Source: Pisolithus tinctorius
Lineage: Eukaryota; Basidiomycota; Agaricomycetes; Boletales; Pisolithaceae
Direction of reading: 5' to 3'
Assembly: GCA_024663395.1 (NCBI GenBank)
Contig: JANFAH010000010.1
Location: forward strand, 682,001-746,000
DNA length: 64,000 nt
Shown: in pieces, positions 33,687 to 46,439 of the stretch
How the letters are laid out: each line of letters opens with the position of its first letter
How positions within the stretch are numbered: position 1 is the stretch's first letter
Notes under the pieces: generated by a model
The model's input: only the letters and a program-made list of their open reading frames with translations
Told to the model about the DNA's origin: nothing
The model's database searches: none
Position numbers and translations under genes: made by a program

Positions 33687-35275
33687 ATGGTGAAGACCAA
33701 GCAGACAGCTAAGAAGACCACTGGATGTAGAGCTCCCAGGGTATCTCTTGCTGGTCTGAAAGCTAGGGAAAAACAAGCTGCCAAGTCAAGCAAGGCCCAT
33801 GCTAGGAAGGCCCCTGTTGCCAAGAAGAGAAGGATGAGGAACTTGGCAAGTTTCTTGTTATATTCCATCCATCTTTCTAACATTCTATGCAGTTCTGTGT
33901 GATGTGCAGGGATGGAGGGACATTGTGGCCTTGTGATCAGGCAGGTTGCAGAAGGGTAGTGTGTAACAAGTGTGTTGTGGTACCTGAGGATTGCCTTGAA
34001 GAGGTCACCCAGCTTCCTGTGACCTTCAGGTGTGTTAACCTCCCTTTTATGAATTAATTCCATTGACTCAAACTCTGGATGAACTTCAGGTGTGTTGCCT
34101 GTCATTGGAAAATGACAAGATTTGAAAGTCCTCAGCCCTATTTTGTAAGTGCATATTTCCACCCCAATCACTTCTAACTCCAAGTACAGGGCTTCTACTT
34201 GTCAGGCAAGCCAGTCCTGAAACACCCTCTTGTGGTCATTGGGGGGTTTGAGCATGCCACCACCTCTGAAGTGGCTGGTAACTCTACTGCCATTTATCCA
34301 CCTCCACCTTGAGTCTCTGGAGCTTGGCCATGCCCCTGTGCATATCCTTCACACCATGTTGCAGGGATATTTCACACAAGACACCTACCACTTCTCACAA
34401 CTGCCCTTCAACTTTGCCACTGAGGAGTCCAGAGCTGCCTATGACACTGCAGCATCAAAGCTAGCTTCAAGTCTGACTACCTTTGCTAAGGTAGTCATTT
34501 TCCTTACTACCCATACTGATGAAGACAGGGGGGATCTGTTCTCTGGAATGGAGAATAAGGTTCCAATAGCCACAGAGGTCTTTGAGGTAAGTCACCATTG
34601 TTTGACTGTCACTCCCATCTGACCAGTTGCAGTTTCTGCAAGGCCTTCTGTTACCCTTCTCCAACATTGTCAAGGGTGGAGACCTCATCTTCTTTGTATG
34701 TAGTTCTACTGTAAGGAAGGAGGAGAGCTTCCAAGGACTGAAGGCAGCTGTGCAACAGTAGGTTTTCTTTCAATGTTGGTGGTTATGGCTGACACCATAT
34801 CAGTTTCAAGCCAAGGTCCATGCTGCTTTTTGATGCTGAGAGACTTCAACTAGTCACCACCATTCCCTTCCTCATGAGTGTCCTTGACTCCACCCTTGTT
34901 CAAGGCTTCCATGTCCAAAGTGCAGTCAGGTATGCCCTGAATGACTGTGGTATGTTGGGTAGGCACTCCAACATCATCTTGATGTTGTGGCAGGAGAAGG
35001 TAGTGGTGGAGAAATTTATCTGGACTGACAAGTTCATCAGGCCTTGGGGACAAAAATTGCCTACCCAGTGCCCTCAGTGTTATAGCATTCAGAAGTGGGA
35101 AGCTGGTTGTTCAGGGCAGACTTATTCCTATGAGTGCAAGAATCCTGGCTGTGGGAAAGACACACAGGGCACATCTCAGCCTCCCCAAACCTATACTATC
35201 TGCATATCCAAAGGGGCTACCAAACTGACACAGGGAAAGGGGCAAACATCATCCTGGCTGTTGGAATCTTTGTAA
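33687..35275 (+). pseudogene. H3-tail mimic with PHD-like finger, decayed
   Basis: Starts MVKTKQTAKKTTGCRAPR, an obvious copy of the histone H3 N-terminus with Lys4 and Lys9 kept in register. A basic stretch follows. After a probable intron ending at 33,892 (branch-like CTAAC, then TGCAG) comes FCVMCRDGGTLWPCDQAGCRRVVCNKCVVVP, a PHD-like zinc finger. Later pieces are AYDTAASKLASSLTTFAKVVIFL (34,440), then VQSAVRYALNDCGMLGRHSNIILM and RPWGQKLPTQCPQCYSIQKW...YECKNPGCGK (34,920-35,160), a C-terminal zinc-binding part. I recall similar H3-like plus PHD proteins in other mushroom genomes, with no known role. Stops and shifts between 33,990 and 34,830 show this copy is dead. Confidence 0.65.
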
Positions 35276-35639
35276 AGTACCATACCTTGATACATATGAT
35301 ATGCACCTACTACAATCAAAAATAACTGCTTTGTGTTTTCAAATTTCATATGACATTGAATGTTCAGAAAAAAAAGTAATTTCCTGCAGGACAACTCCTC
35401 CTTAAGTACTGATACACAACTGAGTAAATTTGTCAAATGTTAATTCCAATACAATGGCCAGGTTGGGAGAGTTAGCTTCAATACCACAGGATAAGGATAG
35501 GATATAGGATTTTTCCACAACCATGTGCATTCAGCCAGCTAACTACCAAGAAAGTATTGTACTGAGTAGTAAGATTGGCCAGCCCCACTAACCCACTATC
35601 AAGATACTGGTCTTTCTTGCAAAGTGTCTGCCCAACCAT

Positions 35640-36720
35640 AATGCCAGGTCATGGTTCATTCCCACAGCCACAGCAGCTGACCCCACTGCCAGGACATCAG
35701 CCCCTCCCCCAGCCATGTCAGCTGGCCCCACCTCCAGGTCATCAATCCATCCCATAGCTGCATCAGCCAACCTCACTTCTAGGACACTAATCTATCCCAT
35801 AGCTGCATCGGCCAACCTCCCTTCCAGGCCACTAATTGATCCCATAGCTGCATTGGCCAACCTCACTTCCAGGCCACTAATTCATCCCATAGCTGTGTCA
35901 GCTGACCTCACTTCTAGGACACTAATCAATCCCATAGCTGTGTTGGCCAACCCCACTTCCAGGTCACTAATTGATCCCATAGCTGCATCAGCCAACCTCA
36001 CTTCTAGGACACTAATTGATCCCATAGCTGCATTGGCTGACCTCACTTCTAGGACACTAATTGATCCCATAGCTGTGTCAGCTGACCCCACTTCCAGGTC
36101 ACTAATTGATCCCACAACTGTGTTGGCTGACCCCACTTCCAGGCCACTAATTGATCCCATAGCTACATCAGCCAACCTCACTTCTAGGACACTAATTGAT
36201 CCCATAGCTGTGTTGGCTGACCTCACTTCCAGGTCACTAATTGATCCCATAGCTGTGTCAGCCAACCTCACTTCTAGGACACTAATTGATCCCATAGCTG
36301 TGTCAGCCAACCCCACTTCCAGGTCACTAATTGATCCCACAGCTGTGTCAGCCAACCCCACTTCCAGGCCACTAATTCATCCCATAGCTATGTTGGCTGA
36401 CCTCACTTCTAGGACACTAATTGATCCCATAGCTGTGTTGGCCAACCCCACTTCCAGGTCACTAATTGATCCCATAGCTACATCAGCTGACCTCACTTCT
36501 AGGACACTATTTGATCCCATAGCTGCATCAGCCAACCTCACTCCTAGGACAGTAATTGATCCCATAGCTGTGTTGGCCAACCCCACTTCCAGGTCACTAA
36601 TTCATCCCATAGCTGCATTGGCTGACCTCACTTCCAGGACATCAATCCATCCTATAGTCATGTCAGCCAACCCCACTTCCAGGGCAGTTGATCCATCATC
36701 CTGTGACATAGGCCAACCCC
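35640..36720 (+). repeat. 45 bp minisatellite, about 22 units
   Basis: Unit of the type CACTAATTGATCCCATAGCT, then GTGTCAGCCAACCCCACTTC and a short remainder. As 45 is a multiple of 3, a 364-codon frame stays open on + and a 159-codon frame on -. Units differ mainly where a CpG would have been (GCATCGG, GTGTCAG, ACATCAG, GCATTGG), so the array was homogeneous and then decayed. Confidence 0.85.
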
Positions 36721-36899
36721 ACCTTCACAGTTTGGCCTACCCACCCCTAGGGACCACTGGCCAATGTCAGTTAGTCCCAGTTTCAGGACAAAATGTACAT
36801 GTCAGATGACCCACTTTTAGGACTACAAGTGACTGAATCATGTGTCTACTGGCCTGACACACAAGCAATCAGAATTGAATGAAGTGTCATTTTTGAGCG

Positions 36900-38941
36900 C
36901 CAAAATGTGTCTGTACTACATGGTGTGCTGCTCAAGGGGGAGCAGGGGAATTCCAACACCTCAGCAAGAAATTCCGAAGCCTCAAAACGAAATTCTGCAG
37001 CTTCACAAGGAAATTCCGAGGCCCTGCAAATAGTCAAGCAACCCACCAAAGCAACTTCAGAAATTCTGAGACTCATTTCAGACCCACTTGGAGAGAATTT
37101 TGAAACACCTCCACCTCAACCTTGCTGTTCCACTCATCAGCACTTCGAGTCAGACTATATGAGATGCCTACATGCAGGTGAAGGAACTCATGATGGACAC
37201 ATCCCTCTCGACTTCATAAAAGAACTCTGAGAGAGTGACAGCAACCCTAACAGCCCTAAATCCCAAGAGAACGCCACCTACATATTCAACAAAGAACTAG
37301 CTACTGATGAAGATGACACTAACATTGTGTATGCTATGGTGGCAGGGATGGCTGAAGCTGAAGGGCTGGATCCATCGACAGTACAGGAGGCAAAATCCCA
37401 AGCTGACTGGCTGAAGTGGCAAAATGCCATAAATGCGGAATTAAAGAGCCTAGAGGAAGTGCATACCTGGGATGTTGTTGAGTGCCCCAAAGGTGCAAAT
37501 GTCATAGGATGCAAATGGGTCTTCAAGATCAAATGCAACACCACCAGAGAAATCAAGAAGTACAAGGCCCACCTAGTTGCTAAGGGCTACTCTCAGATCC
37601 AGGGCATTGACTACAATGAAACATATGCTCCTGTCACAAGACTCACATCTCTCTGCACCATACTAGCAATCACCACATGCAATGACTGGGATATCGATGT
37701 ATTTGATTTCCACTTGGCATTCCTCAATGGCAAACTCAGAGATGGTGAAGACATCTACATGGAGCTCCCTGAGGGCTATGCTGTAGGGTGGAATTTTTCC
37801 TGCCCAGTTGGGAAGCTAAATGTAGCATTATACAGCTCGAAACAAGGCACACTTTGGTGGTACCAGAAGCTGTGTGCTACCCTCATGGATCTTGGGCTCA
37901 CCAGAGCACACACAGACTGGGGAGTATTCTACAGTCACATAGGATTGGAAATTCTCATCCTTGCCAGCCACATTGATGACTGCACTGTAACAGGCAGTTC
38001 CCCACCACTAATTCACTTGTTCAAAGAAGAAATCTGCACTCATTTCAAAATCTCCGACCTAGGGCCCATCAGTTGGCTACTCAGAATGAAGGTGACATGG
38101 AATAGAGAAGCCCACACCATATCCCTGTCATAGCAGTTGTACATCAAGGCCATCCTAATGAAATACAACCTCACTGACTGCAAGCCAGCCACAATTCTGA
38201 TGGCCCCCAGCATAAAACTCTCTTGTGGAGAAATTCCACAGCCAGCTGAAGAAGCTGCATGCATGAAAAATGTACCCTACTGTGCCACTGTTGGCTCCCT
38301 CATGCACCTCACTGTTGGAATGTGCCCTGACATTGCATTTTCTGTCTCCACAGTCACACAGTTCAACAATGCACCCAACATGACTCACTGGGAAGCCATA
38401 AAGCGAATCTACAGGTATATTGCAGGCACAAAAGTGCTCACTTTGATGTTCAGAAATACAGAACAGGGCCTTGAGGGCTATACCAATGCAGATGGAGCTT
38501 CGCAGGAGCATTGACATGCTATAAGTGGATACACCTATATACTGGATGGAGGAGCTATCAGTTGGGCTTCATGGAAACAAGAACTCATAACACTCTCCAC
38601 TGCTGAAGCAGAGTACATTGCAGCAACTCATGCAGCCAAAGAGGGCCTGTGGCTTTGACAACTCATCGGGGAAGTTTTCCAACCACTCAAACACCCTATC
38701 CCACTGTATTCCAACAGCCAATCCACCATCACACTCACCAAGGATGGCAGCTACCACCCTCACACCAAGCACATTGATATATGATACCATTTCATTCATT
38801 TCACTGTGGAAAACCATTCCTTTTGTTTAATTTATTGTCCTACTGATGACATGGTCACCAATACCCTTACCAAACCTTTACTGAGCATCAAGGCAAAACA
38901 TTTCACATCAGCACTCAGACTGCATTCCAATTGAGGGGGAG
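36900..38941 (+). pseudogene. Ty1/copia pol, 3' part (RT and RNase H)
   Basis: A linker from about 36,900, then reverse transcriptase from 37,327: WQNAINAELKSLEEVHTWDVVE, GCKWVFKIKCN, KAHLVAKGYSQIQGIDYNETYAPVTRL, DVFDFHLAFLNG, ILASHIDDCTV (catalytic YVDD here HIDD), ISDLGPISWLL. After a stop at 38,131 it continues MYIKAILMKYNLTDCKPA, GSLMHLTVGMCPDIAFSVS, YTNADGAS, then RNase H with STAEAEYIAATHAAKEGLWL, HTKHIDI and LTKPL. A polypurine tract (TTGAGGGGGAG, 38,931-38,941) precedes the LTR. Gag, protease and most of integrase are missing. Several stops are CpG-type (TGA, TAG). Confidence 0.85.
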
Positions 38942-39240
38942 TGTCAAGTATGCAATCTAGAGTTATGGTAATGTCTTGGAGCTTCGCTGTCAGTGCTCGG
39001 AATTGTTCTCTGACCCTTGGAATTAAATTCCAATGTCAACAAGCTTACTAATTACTGTACTATAAATTTTCCACACCATTGTTTCCACCTCAGTGACTAC
39101 TTTGTACACTGAGGTGAGTATAGCTAGATTCCTGCTTGTTTACTTGGTACTGATGTAGTGTAGAAACTCATACATTTGTTAGGTACTAATATAGTGACTA
39201 CTTTGTACACTGAGAAACTCATACCTTCATTAACATCCAC
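38942..39240 (+). repeat. Copia 3' LTR (right edge uncertain)
   Basis: Starts TGTCAAGTATGC right after the polypurine tract. TATAAAT at about 39,061. A phrase GTGACTACTTTGTACACTGA occurs twice about 100 bp apart inside it. The right boundary is a guess. Confidence 0.5.
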
Positions 39241-39899
39241 CTCATCATTTGGCTCTATGGTGACCAGAAGTTCCTTGTTCTGTATCTGACTGCCACTTTG
39301 ATGGTGGACATGTTGAAGAAGGGGCAACTCAAGCTTACATGACACTGTATCTGCCAAGGTCAAGTTCAGAATAATCAAAAAACATCACTGAACCTTACCT
39401 TCCACAGCAGTCAAGAGGGAAACTAGAATAAGATTAAGGCAGCCCTTGGTGTAGCAGCTACCATAGGAAGTGCCCCACTTTCATTGACCAGCTCAGCAAA
39501 GGTTATCCACCATACAATACAGTTACATGGCAAACTTCATATGACTTTCCTGGATGCCTCTGCCCAATGCTTCCATGAACCTCTGTCTTGCTGCAATATC
39601 TGATTCATACTGGAGCAACTTCATCAAGAAAATTACTTTGATATGTAGCATAGCCACTAAGGTACACTGTCACCCATAGGCTTCACTGTGCTAGGTTGTC
39701 TCAGGCACACACTCTGTTGTACTATTGACATGTCAATCTAAGATGGAGAGGACAACACATCTGTCATATCAGGCAGTGGACTGTCATACAACCATCACAG
39801 ACTCACCAGCATGACAGTACAACATATAGCCCTCCAGAGCTACAGTAGTCTACATAGTCATTCCATATATTGAATCACACATTCATTGACTTGCAGGGT

Positions 39900-42800
39900 T
39901 GCACAACACAATGGTAAAAAAAAAAAACTACTCCAATGTGACAAACATATCTAAGTTGATGTAAGAATTCACATAAAATGCAGCAGCCCTGTCCAGCATG
40001 TTGTCTGCTGACCAGTCTGCATTGATCTCCTTCCTGCATCGCGCTTGCAGGTGGCATGCATGTACAATACAGTCAGCACTGATGATCACCACATTTGGGC
40101 AATGATGACATGTCGAACAAGTGACAATGTACAGACCAGAGGCAGGATCATGGCAGTGGAGCACTGTAAACCATTCAATGTAGACAAGGGGATGTGGATA
40201 GTTACCAAAGTAATCAGGAAGCTTGAATATGACCTGGACTTGAGCAACTCACACACCTAGGGTTTCCAAGACCTCATCAGTGGAGGGATGCAAACCAGTG
40301 TGATATACATACTGTTTGGAACGAGGGGCATAGAGCATTGACACCCTTCCTCCAACACAAATGCAGTATCAAACTGAGTGGAGCAATCTGGCTTACAACC
40401 TCAACCAATGACCTTTGGCATAGTGTGAATTTTTTGCATACTCTTCTGATGGCCAGTGATGATGCTCAGGCCAGTCTCGACATACAGACTGTGGTAGATG
40501 TTGAATCGATCTGATTCAGTCAATTGTACAGCTCAGTGTTGACCAGAGTATGAGGAGAGCCATTGTTCGAGTGTGGGTGCGAATTCAGCAGCTTTGTATT
40601 CAGCCCAAATATGGTCAATGGAAAGTTGGCTGCAAGAAGGGAACTTCGTCACTCTGTAGCAGGTTTTGGCTGGTAGTTCTGCAGTCTACATGAGTACATT
40701 GCAAGCATGAACATAAATCAATTTACCTGCAACCTGCTGAGCAGATGTGCGAAATACACTGACCCCAGTTGGAGCACACACCCTTCCTCAATGCTCACCC
40801 CACTCAGAATCAGAGTCACTGCTGCCAAAACATCCATCTTCCAGCAAGTCTGTGGATGAGGACTTCCTGAACTGCCTCCAAGCGAGGTAGGTGGACTTGT
40901 AATGGATAGCTTCTTGCTGCTGAAGCCACAATGCCATCTGCTCCACATAGTCATGCTTGTTACTCGCCTGATAAGTGTCTTTAGCATAGTCTATGTGCAA
41001 ACATTCTGGGTACTCAGTATTGTAGCCATCTGCACTGCCAAGCACTCATATAGAGGACACATAGTGCTGAAGGGAATGGATCTTGGGGATGTTGAAATCC
41101 TCTTGCACTTCGAGTTCAACAAGAACATGCTTGTGGTTGTGGAATGAGTCAAGGCTGTCTTGCATAGCCTTTAGTGTCTTCTCCATGTGCTGCTGTAACT
41201 GTGCATAATAAAAGAAGTCCAGCAATGAGCAAGTGACAGCAAGGACACACTCATGAACAGCACCAGAAAGTAGACCCACAAATACCCTCTGCATCTCTTT
41301 GTGCTCTTTGCTGGTCCACTGCAAGACTGTTGATATTCCTTTGCAAAGTGACAAAGAGCAGGGTATCAAGTGATGGCTTGGAAGCACACATCAATCTCTT
41401 TCTCCCCAATAATTTTGATACACCACTGGAGTAGATGGTTGTGGAAGATGCCCTTGAGAAGTTGGTTGAGGATGTTGGGAGTGATGCAGGTGAAGATGTT
41501 GGTGAAGGGTAGGTCTTTCCAAAAAGGTTCAAACACAGGACACAAACCTTCATCATCAAACCTCCTAGACTGCCCATTCTTCTGCTTTCACTGCAACATT
41601 TTCAGTGTGTCAGCCATGCTGCGGCATGCCCATTCCCTGCAATCTCCTTGTTTATTTGATTGAACCAGACAGAGCAGACATCAACTCTCTTTGCTACAAG
41701 CTACCAAACATTGTTCAGGGAAGTCCACAACATAGGCAGCAAGTATCAGATGGACTCAATGCAGACAACCATTGGCACAGATCATGATCTCACCATTACG
41801 ACCAGTGTCACCTAGAGGTCAAAGGAGCAGCGACATGGCATGATGGAAGAGGCAATATCCTGCCAGTGATCAGGTCTTTTTCTCAAAGCACTTGAGTTTG
41901 GAGATGGGTAAGTAGCCTATCAATGTCATCACATGTGCAGAAACTTGTCATCTGACATCCTTTGATATGTTTCCTATTGTCAGGTACACAGGCCATGCTT
42001 TCTTATCCCCACTGAACATCGACTGGGAGGTCTTGTCTGACAACAAGATGACAGGCACAACTGTAGTGCTGGCAGGCAATTTTCCCTGTACAATGGAAGT
42101 CTTGTTAGGCTCACCTGGCCCAAGCTTCAGAGGTAAGCACTCACCTGCACATCCCACCACCAATCAGCTGTCCACATTTCATCATAGATATGATTTGTGC
42201 CTTTGGAATCTGTGTATGCATGCTCAGGGCTGTATGCCATAGCATCCCAGAAGGCCAGGTTACCAATGAGTTCCATAACACACTTGACTAGAACTCTATG
42301 CCACAGCTTGACCTGTTCCCATCTCCAGCTTCCATCTTCAGTCACAGCATCTCCCACCACATCTATCATTTCACAAGTCCATGCCAGGCCAGTTTGAAGT
42401 GAGTCCACATATTTGAGGAAGGCACATGTGCTGCTGAAACTGACTCCACTTTCACAAACCTGGTGTCAAGCAATGGTAATGTCATTATCTTCCAGAGTGG
42501 TAAGTGTGCCAATACATACAAGTGAGAGTTTTAGAAACTCATTGATCTTTGTCTGACCCATGTTTTTCATCAGAAAGTGGGCCAAGTCCCAGTCGTTCTT
42601 GTTCTGAAAAGGAGCCCACTGATTATTGTTGTTTTTTTGTTCAGTTTTCTCCATTTCCTCAAACATTGTTGCACATGAGCCCAAGATTCGAGTGGCAAAT
42701 CCTGTGTACTGCTTGATGAAGCGTCCATCACTGGCCAGTGAAGATCCATCCTTGACATCTTCAACTGATGCATGTCTAGGCAGAGGATCAAAATGTTCAG

Positions 42801-43077
42801 GTTCAGCACAAGGCTGAAACTGCTGTACCAAGGGTCCTTCCAGAAGATCAAGCCCATCATTGCTAGGCTCATAGTGCCAGTCAGATGCAAGGTTTGGCAT
42901 GTACTCTAACTGACCATCATCAAGCTGATGGTCTTTGTCAACAGATGCAGTGCTCGCAGTGCCCTCCAGGACTTGCTTCCATTGCTGTTGGCAGGCAGCC
43001 AACTGGGAAATATGCCGCTTGACACCTGCAAGGGTGGAAATGGTTTTCAAGCAGTAGTCACAGTGATGGGTGGCCAT
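39900..43077 (-). pseudogene. Plavaka-type transposase, decayed
   Basis: ATG at 43,077 (MATHHCDYCLKTISTLAGVKRH, a C2H2-like N-terminus). Following pieces: WAPFQNKNDWDLAHFLMKNMGQTKINEFLKL (42,560), VKLWHRVLVKCVMELIGNLAFWDAMAYSPEHAY and DEMWTADWWWDVQ (42,330-42,150), PVILLSDKTSQSMFSGDKKAWPVYLTIGN (42,050), MQRVFVGLLSGAVHE, VELEVQEDFNIPKIHSLQHYVSSI (41,070), LGSADGYNTEYPECLHIDYAKDTYQASNKHDYVEQMALWLQQQEAIH (41,040), and a weak C-terminus near 40,150-39,930. The order fits Plavaka, a CACTA-related basidiomycete superfamily. The central part (41,950-41,390) is degraded or deleted. No terminal repeats were identified. Confidence 0.75.
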
Positions 43078-43439
43078 GGTGAGGTACACTGTTTCATCTC
43101 ATCTGGCTGAGGTTACTTTCTGACAGCCACTATAACTCTGACATGTCTCAATATCAATGATCCATCTGACAAGCTGATCATTGGATGGCAAGTGCCAAGA
43201 TGACACTGTTTGGCTGATCTTTTTTTTTTTTTGATATAAATATCACCTGCAATTGTCCTATCATCCTTGTGCTGACATGCTCATGTTTTCTTCATTGATC
43301 CCACCAAACAAGACCATACCCACATGCTGGATATAACAAGTGAGTATGGAACCAGTAGTACCCACATAATTGTTGTTCACACTCTCAAGTTTCAGCTACT
43401 TGCACACACAATGCAACCCTCTGCCAAAAGCCAGCATCC

Positions 43440-45165
43440 ACATGACAAAGAGAACCATGATGGTAAGTTATCTTAATATTTAAATTGGTGAGGTTGGTGC
43501 TAATCACACAGGATAGAACCCTCTCATGGGTGGATCTGCCAGGCATCCAAAAAACAGCAGCTGCTGCTCAGCAGTGGGACACCAATGCCCAAAAGGAGTG
43601 TGCATGTGAGTGCCCCCATCAACTGGCCAACATTGGAAGTGAGAATGAAGATGAAGGGGATGCAGATAACGATGAGGAGGGCACATTTGATGCCAACAAA
43701 GATGATGACAATACCAGTGACACTCAGGCACAACAGTATTTTCTGGTTGTGTTCATGCCCATCTGACTTACTGTGTTTTAGTTTGCCAGCTGCATTGTGG
43801 CTACTAAACTTAGTGGTGTGAGCAAGCAACCACCAATGTTTCATAACAACAAAGTACCAAGGACCCCATGTATATCAGCTACAGCCATAGAGGCTCTCGA
43901 AGTAAGTCTAACTCTGTTGCTTTCACATCATGTCCCCTAATGCCTGCCACAGGCCCTGATGGCTTTGGACAGTGACACAGATGATGAACACCATACCATC
44001 ACTTCCATTACATCATCTGAAGTGGAGACTGTGAAGCAGAAGAAGGTGAGGGATAAGCACAGTGTGGAGACCATTACACATGAGCCTGAGACCATGAAGA
44101 ATGCTATTGAACAGTAAGTCTATTGTCTACCACATTGTATCATGCTTATGTGCATTGGCCATTGGAGTGCAGTGCTGAAGAGGCAACATGAGATAGGTGT
44201 TGAAGATGTCAACCCAACAACTGTGAAAGCCCAAAAGCTCACCAATCACAAAGGTCACCCCCATGCCAAGGACTATGATGATGTGATCCAAGAATTCATG
44301 ACCACAGCAATTGGAGACTATCATGCACACCTATGTGCCCAATCCCCTATGCCCAACCATGGCCAAGAGACTGCACTGTTGGCAGCCTCTTGGACGAGAG
44401 CATGTCAAGTGACTGGGGTGAAACTTGCTCAGACCCCCAACTTATCTAAACTCATAAGTGGCCTCCTATGACTGGACAAGTGGGATAGTCACTGGTCACC
44501 TGCTGATATGCTATAGATCACCAGCCACGGTTCGCAAGTCCATGGTGAGCTCAAGACGAAGCTTCACCCACTGGTTGAAGCATGTTTGGCTTCCACAGTA
44601 GCCAAAGCAAGTTGGCAATCCAGAAGAATCGGGCTTTAGCAGAGTTGCTCAAAGAAGATCCAAATTTTGCATTCAAGGCAAGTAGTATTTTATACATTGT
44701 TAAGATAATTGTTGTGACATGTGGCTGCATACTGTTTAGTACATGTTGCCAACAGAAGAGAATTGATGTGGGTTTCTGAAAGTGCCACTCATTCAAAAAA
44801 TCATCAACATGATGTGGTTCACAAACAAACATGACGAGGGTGTCAAGTTCCCTGAACATTTCAAGCCATTCCCATACCTGGTGCTGGTGCTTATCCTCAC
44901 AGCGGTATGTCACCCCTTGTGACATGTTGTATTAAGACTGACCAGGGAGATTGAGTGCTGTATTGACAAGTGGGCAATGGGGCAACAGGGGGATATATCC
45001 TTCACCACGCAAGAATATCGTTCCATCTTCGAGTCATACCTGAAGTGCCTTCAAGATTTCGACGATGCCACTAAGGAGGTTGGCATCTTACCAGCCATAT
45101 GTTCTAAGATTTATGCCATTGGCCAGTGTGTGCTTCCATACATTAAGGTGCATCATAACTAATTC
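43440..45165 (+). pseudogene. DUF6532-type gene, decayed
   Basis: The acidic N-terminal part from 43,485 is followed by AKDYDDVIQEFMTTAIGDYHAHLCAQSPMPNHGQETALLAASWTRACQVTG (44,270-44,420), then VPLIQKIINMMWFTNKHDEGVKFPEHFKPFPYLVLVLILTA with short breaks, and CCIDKWAMGQQGDISFTTQEYRSIFESYLKCLQDFD (44,960-45,070). The pattern matches a basidiomycete family I know as DUF6532, of unknown function and often in repeat-rich regions. Intron-like gaps occur near 44,680 and 44,905. Stops interrupt it. Confidence 0.6.
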
Positions 45166-45299
45166 TATGAGTAGTGTTCACTCAGGTGCTGGTGTGCTCA
45201 TGACAGAGTCCCAGTGCAAGGTTTCGGTGCACATCATTGCAGCTGCAATCAAGGAACATCAGGATGGGTCAACAACAGAAGATGAGTCAGATTGAGGTT

Positions 45300-46430
45300 A
45301 AACTGTAGTTACCACTTGCCTACTATTGTACATGTGTCATCTTCGAAATATACTTTGAAATATACTGCCTTTTGGTGCAATTGGGGTGTGGAGTGATGTA
45401 TATGCTATGTTACCTGGGGTTCAGTATAGCAAAGTGATAGATGGTATGTTCTACTAGATAGCCTTGCAAGCACACATAGCATGATGTTATGCAGTAACAC
45501 CCTTGTACTATTCAAGCTATGGTATGCTATGTAACATTGTATGATGACTATATTGACTACATATTGGGGACTTGTCAATACAGCTATTCATGCAACATAA
45601 CCTATTATCACTGAAACCTTCATCACATGCTATACCCTTCTGACAATGCTGAATAAGCACCAAAATGCCATGTACTGCATTTACATTAGACTGGTTGGTA
45701 TGAGATATGAAGAACATGTGAAATCTGGTTGAAGTAACCAATCCTGCCAATCACAGTATGCATTGAAAAGGCATTGTAATTCTCGACATTTCAAAATGCT
45801 TTAGCCATGAGGGCTACATATGGGTATCTAGGGGACATTCAGACAGAGTACCTTCTAATCTATGAAGGGCATGACCAAATTCTAGAAGCCAACTTCAACT
45901 AATTCTGCAAAATTCTGCCACATTCAAAAGCTGGTGTAGGGTCACTGAGGTTGCTAAAATAGTTATCACCCTGCAGCAACCTATAGTTGCAATATAGGCA
46001 AATGGGAATCTGGTTTGGTTTTAGCGGGACCTTCATCTTTGCACGTCCAATACAAGGACTGTGGATGCTTCCATAAATCCACATGTTAATCACAGATGAA
46101 TGAAAGATAAGTACAATAAGAAATGGCCTTTCGCTATAGGCACATTTAATGATGGTGGGCTGCATGTGCAAAGATTTATTTAGTGTAGGGCAAAGAACAG
46201 GCAGCATAAAGATAGCATGAGCTGTTGCTTCTAATTGTCATCTACTGGCTATCCAATCATCAGGAAAAATTTCACCCTGGATGGTGCAGCATCACAATAT
46301 AACATCGCATCTGTAACATTAAACAAGCAAAATAAAACAGTGGTGATTGCACAACAAATTTTGCATTACTGCACAACTTTTGCAGTCACCAGTACTTTTA
46401 ATATATATGGTCTGTAACTTTTTTTGGGGA
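45300..46430. other. No gene recognised
   Basis: AT-richer, CpG-poor sequence with frames under 105 codons on both strands and no recognisable motif. Confidence 0.4.
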
Positions 46431-46439
46431 TGGCCCTTG

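Noticed and set aside
35715..36809. A 364-codon open frame on the + strand and a 159-codon one on the minus strand
   Set aside because: Both follow from a 45 bp tandem repeat without stops; the product would be a monotonous 15-residue repeat with no domain, and unit variation follows CpG decay, not codon positions.
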